Of a stretch of DNA of 22,195 bases, positions 1 to 12,000 are shown piece by piece. The DNA comes from Ectocarpus siliculosus. Taxonomy: Eukaryota > Sar > Phaeophyceae > Ectocarpales > Ectocarpaceae. The DNA lies in the NCBI GenBank assembly GCA_000310025.1, contig FN648784.1:21237-43431 (forward strand), read 5' to 3'. The notes below the pieces were generated by a model. That model was given only the letters and a program-made list of their open reading frames with translations, ran no database searches and had not been told where the DNA came from. Every line of letters begins with the position of its first letter. The stretch's first letter is position 1. Both the position numbers and the translations under genes were made by a program.

Positions 1-3000
1 CATCAAAATGAGAATACCAGATAGGCGTATGCGAGGTAATCGAACGTACTGCAGCGTGAGAAAACACGGCAGGAATTGTAACCGCGAATCCATCCTCCAC
101 CAGTACCTGTTCACGATGCCGTAGACGACTTGGTCGGTGAAGATAGTGTCGACGCTCTCGTCCGCCAACTTCTCACTGCAGGTCTGAAACTGCACCAGGT
201 CCTCCATCGCGACCGCCTCCTTAACGTGGTTCACCTGAGAACCAGTGTATGCAATACCCATCCTCTCATGAGAAACCAGACATCATCGGGTTCAGCCCCG
301 ACTTTGACGCCTAGGTCAGAAGTATTTGTTTTACACAAACAAGATCATCGCCTCACCACACCAACGACACCAGCAACAACAACCCCGAGCATCATCTGCT
401 ACGTGGTACTCAGTTTGGCACTCGCCGCCGAGCCTTGACGGGAATGTTCCCCAGATGTTTAACAATCGCAGCCCGCCTCTCTGTCGAACCCACTTTGTTA
501 TCGTCATTGACTAATAGAGGGCTGCCCTGCTGCGTTTGGCGCATAGCTCCCCGAAACGCGCATGGTTGCGCCGCATTTGTTCCGGCCTTCCATCGATACA
601 TCTTGCCCGTTTCCTTCCTCTCGCCTCAGACTCAAACCCGCCTTGCTGTTCGTGTGGCTAAGAAGTGATTTCGATTTCATGGCAGGTTTCTGTAGTTATC
701 CTCTGTTCTTGCCTGTACTCTTCCCATGGCCTTGAAGGGGTGTGACTTGGTGTACTTTTGAACCACGTAGTCCTCCGACGTTACTAGGGGCCGGACAACG
801 TCCATCAGTCGAGCTGTCATCACACGAGACAGGCGTAGAGGCACAGAAAAGAGACAGAGTAAGGCAAGTCAGACAGACAGGTCAGACAGAGACAGAGAGA
901 ACGCGCACACAAACAACGCGAAATAATTGTAACAATGCCCCCGTTGGTTTTTTGGGTTCTTGGGTCTGATAACGTTGCTATTGTTGCTCCTATCCCAATC
1001 TGTATATGGGAATGTGCGCTCCACCAAACAATGCGAGGCCTGACTCTCGTTCGGCCAATCAGAACACAAGGTTTTGATTCGTCTCAAGCCCCGGTATCGA
1101 ACAGATTAGCACAAAACACACCTGGTCCACGGTGTCGTAGCAGTGCTTGATATCAACGGACGCAAAGTACAGAGGGGGCAACACATGCCCATTTCCGCCG
1201 CCCCTACCCCCCACCCCCCTTCGCCCACAACAACGACGGTGCCCCCAGCCATCACCATCTTTTTCTTCAGCGGGCGGACGCCGCTGCTGCTGCTGCTGCT
1301 GCTGCGGCGGCGGCTGCGGCTGCGGCTGCCGCCAACGTCGCTGCTGCCCGAACAGCAGCGGCGACGAGGAGGAGGTGGATGAGGCCCAGAAGATCGGGCG
1401 GAGGTTTCGACACACGAAAGGCTTTACCCGGGCAAAGACGTCGTCCAGCCCGAACACCCCCGCCCCCACCAAGGAGGGATTCTTGACGTACTCGTTCTTC
1501 AGGACCTGTGGTGGTAGTCGTGTTGGTTGGGACAAGGCCAAGGCCAGCGTTGGCGGCGGGGGAAACCGGTGGGCGGTCGCGAGCGGAGCAAGGAAGGTGT
1601 GTGAATCGATTAAGGCTAACTGCTACACAAGAGAAAAACAGGGAGCCCGGGCACAGCGGGGATGGATACTGTCGGCGGAAGTGGCGGCCAAGGTTAGTGT
1701 TGGCTACAGTTGGAGGGGGTGCGATCGACGAAATATTGCGTGATGAATTACTAGGGGATAGGTGTTGGGCGAGGAGAGGGGTGCTGGCGACGCGGTTACA
1801 GGTTCTTTTTTAGGGGGGAGACCTTCTTGGCGTACACAGATGCGGGTCCTTTTTCAGACCTGCTGCTCTCGTGTTGCCCTAGGCTGCCACGAAAGAAGGC
1901 AACACCGAGCGAAGGTCGATTGACAAAAACAATAATGGCTTATGTTGTCGCCGTCTTAGTCCGAGCCCACACGCAACAATAGGACAGGCAAGCTGTGCAC
2001 GGTGGCAGTGGGGGAAATATGGCTTTTCTTCTCGTCGGCCGCAACGCTGAATACGTCCGAAAGCGTCACGTCGGGTGCAGGTGTACAAAGATGTACAAAG
2101 AGGACCCAAAATCACCAGTACACTGACAGGAGAGCATTGCAAACCAGCTTCGAACGGCGGAGATGCGGCTCCGCTCAAACTCACATGGAAAGCGTTGGAC
2201 AGCTGCATGTTGGTGGAGGGCAGGAGGGTACTGCTGCCGCTCCTGCCCCCCCCGACCGTCCTCCTCGACCGCCCCCTCCCACCCTCCTCTGTCCCCGCGA
2301 GACCCCCTTCCCCCTCTCCTTGACCCTAGCCCAGCAGCCTCGCTTCCCAGGCGACCACCTCCCACCCTCGGAGTCTCCTTAGCACCAGCCCCTGCCCCGC
2401 CGGAGGATGCGGACGCGTTGCTCGTCGCGCGTTCCAGATTGGAAACCCTTCGTGGCGCCTGCATACGGGGAGGGGGTCGGTCGCGCGAGACAGTCGGGCG
2501 CTAGGTTGGCCCTCTCCTCGGTGTGTATCTCAATGGATAATGGTTCTGGACGTTTTGTTTGCGGTGTTGACGTTACTCACCAGGGCCGTTGTTGTTATTG
2601 ACGCCGCTAGTGTCGCGAAAAAGGAAGCTAGTGATGCCGTTCCACCAAGACGAGCATCTAGGCAACTCCACACGAAACTAATACTGAATTCTTCGACAAC
2701 AACGAGGTCACCGCCGTGTTTACACGAAGGGGCAACGACAGAATTCAACTGCACGGGACGAGGTACCTGGTGTGGTCGACTACAAAAACGGAGCAAGAGC
2801 GCGTAAACCTGATTGTCTCAACAGGCGCTCAAAGGCAAGAACAAATAAGGGCAGCACGAAAACGAAAACATCGAAAAAAACAAAATGGAAGAAAACCACA
2901 TGTGCAGGAAAAGGGAACGCATACACACACAACAGAAAGGACCAGAAAGCGCCAAATCTCGTATCTACCGGTAGAGGAAGAGGGACGCCCTTGACCCATT

Positions 3001-6000
3001 GCACGCGACTCCTGTCGGCCCACGTCCTCTTGGACAGGTTCGCGATGGCTCGGACCCCGTTCGGCTTGGGCACGAGTCGCACCTCGGACACGGGAAACGC
3101 CCACCCGTGGTGGTTGAGACGTCCCCGCCCGCCCTTGGCGCCAAACCCGCTTTGCCTGCCGAAGCAAAAGAGCGAGACACGCGAGGCTCCGCGGAATCAG
3201 AAGAGAGACAAAAAATGCAGCGACCTGTGAGACGCAACTTTGCTCTCATAGCCTATTTCACGCGAATGGTCGGGGTTGCGCCAAGGGGAAGAAAGGAAGT
3301 AGTGGGTTGGGGGGAAGTAGACGATCGGCTAAATAGCCGCACGGGCACAAAGTAGCGGCACACGGCCAGTAGTAGTGCCACGTAGCGCGAACACCGCGGG
3401 TGATATGCACACGTCATTTTCTGGCTGAGAAGACACACAACAAGCGGACGTACAGCTAGAGGGAGGTTTAACACGACCATGATGACTGCGGCAAGCCTTT
3501 CGCCGTCGGCAGTTGAGCACGCACCACCCCCAGTACTGTCGTGTTGAGCGCACCAAAAGCTGCCATCGCGTCAAACATACCAAACCGGTCGATCAAGCAC
3601 ATCCCTCACCCACTAGCACCCCCGCCAACGTTTCTCCTCCTCGTCGGAGACCCGCTCTGGGTGCAGGACGTGCCGATGTGGAGGGGGCGAAATGGCTGCC
3701 GGTTCGCCGCCCCCTCTTCCGCTTGTCCGGCGAAACCGTCGCGCCTCTGGAGGGCTTCTTGCATGCTGATTCGTCGGTACTGCCGCGATGTCAGGTGCCG
3801 AAGCGACGCCGTCCTGTGTGGGGAGTGGGCGTGGGGTAGGCGGATCACCACGCCGGTCGGGAAGCAGGGCGGGGGGTGATCATTGGAGAAATCGGGGGTC
3901 AGGAGGAACCGGGCGCTCACGAGTATTTTGCCATTGTCGTATCCAGTTTCTCGTGCGCACGCGTCGATTACCTGCGGCACGGGGTACCAGCGAACGTATC
4001 TCTTGAAAGAAAAGCCTCCTCCAATCTGAACCCCATGTAACCGTGTCAGACACGTTTCTCGCGAAAATTACAGCTTTCAATGTTCTCTCGTTCCCTCGCC
4101 CGTGGCGGTGGTTAGCGGTCAACGGGACTCGGTCATTCGTTTCGCGAACATGCCCGGTGTTAACGCTGCGCATTGCGGCTCTCTATGGTAGACTCCTCAA
4201 AACATGAAGCAGCATCAGGTCGGCCCGTACCGTAGTAGATGGCATGGCTCCAAAACAAGCCCCGTGCGAAAACGAAATGTCAGGGCTGCACTTGAACTTG
4301 GCCCACACCGGCTTTGCGGGAGAACGGCGAGGTTTCAAAACACTCTCGCCATCCGAACACAACCCTTCCATCATAGCACAAACCTTCCATTCGAACGCAA
4401 GAATCTCCGCACTAACACATACATACACACCTGAACCTGGCCCACACCGGCTTCCGGAAGAAGAAGACTTCCTGGGACGCCGTCTCGCACTCCATGACGT
4501 AGAAGAGCGACCTCAACTGCTCCAAAAATAAAACACGGATGAACAAGCAGCTTAGCCTCCCCCTCGCGGGGTCCCAGACCATGGGGTTACAATCATTCTC
4601 TGCTTTCAGCCGCACTGAGACTGACGTAATTTAATTGGTCAGCCGAAACCGCGGCCGAGGCGACGAACACAGATACACACAAATTACGGAGGTGGCAAGT
4701 GCGGACGCACACACCAAGCAAGAAAGCGAAAGGACAATCACGCATCACCCGAGCAGACACGTAAGCTTTGGCCCTGGCTGCACTGTCATCGTCAACACCA
4801 CTCTGTTTGAATATATGGGGACCATTGAGATATCCACATTCGCATTCGAAAGGTCTTTACAGATACTAACAGAGTGACATCAGTGAAGCTCAGGCCTCGT
4901 GCCTGGTCCTAGTTTGTCATACCACCTTGTTTGGAAATGTTTAAAACCCTTTGTATCCGAAAGGTCCATACTGTATGTTTCAATGCAGAGGGGTAGCAGT
5001 CAAGCTTGCGCCTCGTGCCTTCTGGCGTTGACCATGAGGGATACGATTTTCTTGCGCGGACGATGATTGTGTTCTTAATCGCTTCAGGTTGATGTCGACG
5101 AACGTGGAGCGGGGGTGTGCGACGACATGGGCAAAGAACCACGAAAGAAATCAGCTACATAGGCTACTACCACAATATGCCTTCTAGAGGCGGGCTGTGA
5201 TCGCAGCGTCTCGCAGGACTGCGGACTGGCTGCGATTGGTAGAGAGGGGGCGACAGAGCCGCCCCGCCCTCCACACCAAAAAACATGCAACAACACCGGG
5301 TATCGCCACCACTCGATCTTCTCCCCACAAGCGCAGCCACGCCAACCCGAAACGACGTGTGCCTCTTCGAAAAAGCTCTCGACGAGGAGTTTCCTATTCC
5401 GTTCACCTCGGGATTGCAATGTCCCCTCTTCTAGATTGCAAAGATACCGAGCGTGGAAGGACGGTCCAAAACCGATTGTTTTGTATCACGCGACAAGATG
5501 CATCCAAACAAAAATAACGCCATGGTGAGGGAACAAACCCACCAGCGGTACGATGACGTCCTTGAACGTCCAGAGCACTAGGGCCTCCAAAAGCTCGACT
5601 CGCTTCGCCAAATCGCTCGGGGGGAGACGCTGGCGTGTCCGCCGCCGCCGCCGCCGCCGAATCGATTTGTCTCCCTTAGACCCCACTGCCACCCTCCCCT
5701 TGCCCCCGCCCCTAGCCTTCTTCTTCTTCGACGTGTCTGCCCGCTTGGTGCCTTGGTTCGACGTACCAGGAAACGACCCTCTGGCTTCAACGCTGCCGCT
5801 ACCCCTGCCGCCGCCGCCGCCGTGAATCCTTTCACTTCCGTGATGCCCATGCGAGTCCGCCCTGGCTCTGTCTGTCCCGTTTGCGGCCCCGCCGGCGTCG
5901 GCACCCCCCCTAGGACGCTTGCAGTTGCCGTCGCCCCCGACTGGGCCTCCCTTCGCCTTCCGCTTCCCGTTGTTAACCCTCCGCGTCTTCGCTGGCTCTT

Positions 6001-9000
6001 GGTCTTGTTGCTGCTGCTGCTGCTGCGGCGGCGGCGGCGGCGGCGGAGCTTTCCCATCCGCTGCGCCGACGGCCATCCATTCTAGATCTGACGTGCGCAT
6101 GCCCGCGGTCACCTGCCGCCAGAAACATTCCAGCAGCATGGCGCAACAGATGATGATGAATGGGTAGGGGCACCGCGATATGATTCCAACACGAAGACTT
6201 CATGACGCGCTTCGTTTCGGGCCAGTGCCAGTTTGAACGCGTCGTGCGGCGTGTACGAGTCAACGGAGAGCGACGCACAGGGCGATAAAAACTCTCACCA
6301 GCCGGAGAAAACGGGGTGAAGAGTATAACACCTACATGGGACTTTCCCTTGTTTAAGGCGAGCGACACAAGCACCCGGCCGTGTTCCTGCGAGTCTAGAG
6401 CAATGGTTCTCGTCTCGGGATGGTTTGAGGTCTGCTGGCCATGGCGTACCAAAAAAGGTTGTGAAAAAAATGCAGTAGCCTTGAGCACGTGCCCAGTCGA
6501 CCAAAGAAGAAACGAACAGCAGGTAATAACGAGATGCTCTTTGACAAATTGTGTTTTGAGTCGAATCGCACCAGAGTGACAGCGCACAACACCCCGAGCT
6601 CCGTCCAAATGTTCGTTGAAGGTTAAGGCGTGGGTATCCTTGCACGCACACCAGCAAGCGTCCCACCCAATACTTCAAACGGTCGCCAATTTACAAACAC
6701 TGCCCGACAACTGACCCCGAGTGTATCGCCAGGGAGCAAAAAGACACAACAATGTTTCGTGTTCATTGCGTCACGAAACAAGCATTGCAATGGTTGTCGT
6801 TGCCAGGCCAGTCCCTGATCTCTCCTCACCAAGCAACCGATGGCCTGTACCTCATGGCTTTTCAACAAACGCGGCCGCTTGTGGACCTAATCTTACCTCC
6901 AACACCGACATGGTCTCGTGCCATCGGAGAACGACGAAGCGCTCGATCCCTCGGGATAGGCACACCATGTTGCGCCTGGATCCCCACAGCTCTGTCGGGA
7001 ATATCTGTGAAGAGAATAAGAGGATCGTGGAGCATGCATAGAGGGTCGCAGAGGGCGAGGAGGAGAGCGGGCTTGGTCCTTCCAGATCAGCTCACAAGTC
7101 TACGGGTTAGCACAGCGGTAAACGGAGAAACTTGGTTCGGTTCAAAAAACGACCTCCCTCTGCTGTCTCCTGTCGCACTCGCTCCTTCCCTTTCCTCCCC
7201 GCCAGTGGCATGCGTTGGCATCAGGCCAAGATGCCGCGGATTAGTCTCGACAGCGATGTGCGATGAATCGCTCACAGGTAAAAACTTCGCTCCGCGTTCT
7301 GGCCTACAAGCACATTGCGGAAGAAACGGCTGCGTCATCAAGCGCAAACGCTACCACGAAAGACATCGCTACACGCATATCTCTTCAACGTATTAAAGCG
7401 ACACTCATCATCACTCCCCCCTAGGGCATGAAAGGACACGATACAGCAACACTCCCGTCGCCACAGCACTCGACCACCACAGATGGCCATTACACTCAAC
7501 CGCAAGCATGCCTGGTGAACGACACCCACCAAACCAGAGTCATCGACGTTAGCAGGGACGGTCGTCCGGATAGTGCTTGCTCACCCTGTGGCACGCTTGG
7601 CAAAGGAAATCCACCACCCGCCGGTGCTCAGTAGCCATCTCGATGAACGTCGTGTTGGGGTCCACGCTGAACGTGGGTTGGTCGGGGGGGGGAAGGGGGG
7701 GACTGGCCTGTACCCCTGCGGCAAGCGCGCTTGCACCTGCACGGCAAACAAAGGAAATAGAGAGGTAGCGCTATGCTGGATATCGTCGTGCTGATTGACC
7801 CCAGCCATCACTCGGGAAACTCGGAGAGTCGACGCGGACATGCCAAAATTTTCCTTATGACAAAAAAGCAAGAGGCGGGAGACGGTCGGAGAGAGAAAGA
7901 AGCTCACATCAAGGCGACCAATCTGTTGCCGACGCCGCGCTCGTACGAACGACACCATATCCCTCAAAACCAAAAAGTGCGTGTATCTTGCATCAGGTTC
8001 TACACATCAAAGGCGGCACACAGGGCGAACGTCGGTTAACTGTCTTCATTCTCATTGGTGCAACAAAACGTGCCACGAAGGAGAAACATTGCGCGTTTCG
8101 TCGCGATGATCGTTACGTTTCCCCTCACCGTTAGCCGTCGGGGCTTCGTCAAGCAGGGTAGCATCCGAAATATTCCCACTGTCGTCCCCCCCGCTGCTCG
8201 AACCGCTCGAGCCGCCGCCTGACTCGTGCTGGGCGAGACGGACGACAGTGGCAGGGATTAGTGAACCTACGTACCCAAAAACCACGAGCCGCAAAGGCTT
8301 GGGTTTTTCTCGGAAGAAGCGATGGACCACGTTTTCCGATCGCGTCGGAAGCCACTAGGGGACCCCATCACCGCTGTACGGGAGTGAGAACGCTCGAAAC
8401 GATTGTTCGTGGGGAGGTTGCGCCAAGAGGCCCGCACGCAATTGCCTCTTTTAGTGCAAAACTCGTCGTCACGAGATGGAGCCCACACGCTCGGGGAAGT
8501 GAGACCTCTTCAACAGAGGTCTCGGGAAGACTCTCAGCAAGCCACACGAAGACAACGAGCGGCTTACCCAGAAGCACGGCCAATCAAGCGAAAGACGGTC
8601 AAGCACGCTGCGCCATCAAAAGCCACGAGCACAAGCGTCGAAAATAAGTCGGGATGTCCTCCAAAAGGCTCAGTCCCCCAACCGAAAAGACACGAGGTGA
8701 ATGTTTCGGGAACGAAGTCTGCGCCGTCGATAATGCCCGTCGTCCTCTGGACCTGGACTCACGTTGGTGAGGTGCAAACACGAATTGGGACGACTTGGAA
8801 AACCTCTTACCTCGAAGGCATTGCTGCTTGCGACAACCCGACAAGTAGACCGAGTACCGAGAAAGGAGCAAACGGTGAAAAACACCTCGCAAGTGCTGCA
8901 AAAGGAAAAGCTACTCCAAAAACAAATCAGCGCGCTTTGAGGCGTCGTTGCAGCTGTGCGAGGAGCGAGAGCAGCTCTCTTACCGCTCCCCGAGATACAG

Positions 9001-12000
9001 ATCCCCACGGGGAGGCATCCGCGCACCCTCCACGAAAGAGTCGCTCTGGCTCGGCCGCTCGTTCGGCACTAGCCCTGTCGCTGCTGAGGACGCTTCCGAT
9101 ACCCTCCTCCTCCTCCTCCTCTCCCTGCATGCCGTCGGCGCACGATATCCCGCCGACGCCGCCATGAGTGCGTACGGTAAAAGAGTCGTTGTCTTCCATG
9201 CGCACTTCCTTCACGGTCGATCCGGTGTCCATCACGTCTTCCTCTTCGTCGCTCTCCCCCGGCTCCTTATTTTCATCCTCGCTGTCGTTGCTGCTGCTGC
9301 TGCTGCTGTTGTCTCCTCCCCCTCCTTCCCAACCAGAGTCTTCATCCCCGCTCGCCGTGACCTCCTGCCGCAACAAATCCGCCGCTGAAACATCTTCCGC
9401 TTGCTCCCCAACCTCCTCGTGCAAGGTAGAAACGTCGGACGGACTGGGTGGGGGCGCCGCGGCTTGAAACCCCCCCTCCCTCTTGTTGGGGCCTGTTTCG
9501 TTGCGGGCGTTCGTGTGTACGGTGGGGTTTGAGAGTCAGGCCATCATGAATCTACGTCTATAGTACCGCAGCATCAGCACAATACAGGGAAGAACTTGCA
9601 GAGGTATTTCTACGCCCAAACGTGTGGACATTGTTGCCCGATGCTGTCGTCAACAAGAGGCACGGCGCATGGGACTCGCAACGACATCGTCTATTGCCCG
9701 TTTGCTCTTCCTCCAGCCGTACCTAGCGGCTGCTCTCCCTCGCCTGCTCCTCGTTTCCCCGCCTTCGTTCCGCGTACCGACTGCGGCAGAGGGCACTGCG
9801 CCTCCAGCAGCCTCCCGATGTTGCAGCGGTGCGCTCTCCCAATCCTTTCCTCGAACAGCGGAACAGCTCGTCGCAGCCTCTTTGGAAGCCTGCGGCGCGC
9901 CCCCCCATCCCCTAGAGCTACCTTTCCCGAGGCTCCCGTCGCCTTCGGCATCACTCCCGACCCGGCGCGCTGGAGCACCCCCGGTCTGCCCTTACCGTGG
10001 GCCGCGTCGCCCAGGGGCTGCTGCTGCCGGCCCAGGTCCTCACCGTGCAGGCTGCTAGCAAACGCGTCGCGTACCAAGTCGTGGGCGACCCTGCTGATGA
10101 TAGCGGGATCTCCGACGGGAGAGCCAGAGGTATTTCCGTTCGTGGCGCGGTTGCCGGTAGTTCCTTGGTGCGAGGCGGCGGGCGGCGGGCCAGCCTGCTC
10201 CCCGCCGGCCGCCGCCGGTGCCTGGCCACAGGGATTGAGGACGTGTCCGCGCGGAAAACCAGCTTTACTGAAAGAAAAAAGAACAAGACACGGGATGTCA
10301 GCAACGGCTGGGCGCTTAAGCGCTGAGCGAGGTAATGTGCGTGTGAGAAGAGGCGCAGACCATGCCGACTGACATCACTTGCAGCACCTGCGTGGGGCCG
10401 CCAAAAAATGGTAATACCGACTATAATGATGTAAAGATGAGGCGCGGGGGGGGCGGCGAGGGAAAAAACGAGGGGGGAATGACCCACAGCCATATCAGGA
10501 TATCGACCCACCCTCGCCATGGCGCTAATGCGCCGACCGCAGTCGTGTAGAGAAAAAAGGCCACAAAACCGTCGTGCTTGCAGCAGTCACAACCGAAAGG
10601 CAGTCCGCTCAAGTGAAAAGAAAAGGATCTGGCAAGAATAAAAAACAACAGCGCCTCGCCCACCCGCAATCCCCCCGCCCCGTTGGATCACGAACCTCAC
10701 AAACGTGCTTGAGTAGAACATGCGCCGCCGAGGCAGTAGCACCACGGGCCGCGCAACGGGGGGGTCTTTACTCGCCGGTATCCCATTGCCCCCCCCCGCG
10801 CTCGTGCCGTGCTTGCCGCCAGCGATGGAAGAGGTTGGCGTATCCTGTGCAGGGGAAGTGGACGACGACGCACGTCCCAGAGGGGCGCTCCTGGATGCTG
10901 GCCCCTGTGCTTCGTTGCCTTTCTTGCTAGACGCTGTGTTCTCGGAAGGGCGAATAGCTCTCTCCCTCGCGCCGACAGTTCTAGCACCACCACCAGAACC
11001 AGAACCAGCAGCAGCAGCAGAAGCAGCAGCAGAACCACCAACGCCACCAGCAACGGGCGCCGCTGCCGAAGATGCAGACGACAGCGTGCCGGAGGTGAGG
11101 CCCAGGTGGCGGCACAGGTCCGGCACCGGACGCCCCACGAGCTGCTAGGCAGGAGTCGGGGACGGGGATGGGAAAGGGGGATGCAGTCAGGAAACGGCGT
11201 CTGAGACTGACAATGCCAACCCGGAAAGAGGACTTCGGTGGGGGGTCAGGGAGAGGGGATCATTGGCTGCGGCCCGGGATTGGGCCTTCGTTCAGCAGGC
11301 AGCGCGCTAGGGGTACGGGAAGGGGAACGAAACTTGTGGAGCGCTAGAAAACGAACAGGGAGGACAACTTTGGAATCAGAAGCCCACACGGCCTGGACAC
11401 GCTTGTGCCCTGAAACCCCCCCTTGGACAAGAAGGCCCCACGCGAACATGTACCACAATCGTTGGGCACACCGACCAAAACATCGTTCTGCTACTGCTTC
11501 AATACCACCCTTCATTGAGCATCGTTGGTGCTGACTGTCGAGGCCTTGCCTGCATGTACCAGCGGTTAGGCAGCCGCTGCAGCACGGCGTGCTGTCTCAG
11601 GAGAGCAAACATCAAGTCATCCCCAATTCTGGACAGCAGGAGCTCCCACGGAGGCGACCGGATGACGTTGACCGTAGTGTTAGGAAACGTGCATGCTACC
11701 CCTTGCACGCTCAGCAGCTCGCTCGTCGCCTGCGGTCCCGCTACTCGGCATCCGAGGGAGAGGACGTTACGGCGCGGGTCGTCTCCCTGAGCGGCGTAGT
11801 ACCCGCCGACACTGTTCCCCTGCCGACGAAAGATAGAAGAAGAAGCAGGCGGGTCGGGGTATCATGTAGCGGGGGTGTTTCTTGAGGTCATCGGGGGTTC
11901 TTGGTGGTTCATTCGGCTATTGTGCAGTTCGGTGAGCCTTGGAGGGCAGCTTCGCGACGCTTCAGCCGTTACCCACGAGTGCACAAAAAGGTCTGGGGAT

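Noticed and set aside
840-900. GACAGA-rich repeat as a possible telomere-like array
   Set aside because: Irregular CAGACAGA/GACAGAGA simple sequence in an intron, with no telomeric TTAGGG-type unit.
1122-1172. Motif A as part of a retrotransposon or group II intron RT
   Set aside because: TEN, T motif and TERT-type IFD are found in order on the same strand; no endonuclease, RNase H or gag-like frame is present.
1147-1743. 198-codon plus-strand frame with polyCys
   Set aside because: It is the complement of the polyglutamine exon of TERT; the Cys run comes from the same CTG repeat.
3606-3790. Candidate extra TERT exon (YRRISMQEALQRR frame)
   Set aside because: A fair acceptor is present, but no donor gives a phase that joins exons 11 and 12, which already fit each other directly.
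8235-8355. Extra TERT exon ending at a gtacgt donor (SLLPRKTQAFAARGFW frame)
   Set aside because: Phase would fit, but no acceptor of good quality or family match was seen, and exon 6 joins exon 7 without it.
8403-9167. 254-codon open frame on the plus strand
   Set aside because: It overlaps TERT exon 6 on the other strand, has shifting simple-sequence composition and no motif. GC-rich DNA with repeats leaves long chance frames.
9930-10010. Intron inside TERT exon 5 at a gtaagg site
   Set aside because: No acceptor before the QFP block has the matching phase, and the frame is open throughout.
9596-10372. 258-codon open frame on the plus strand
   Set aside because: It is the mirror of TERT exon 5; the minus-strand reading has the QFP and CP motifs and strong splice sites.
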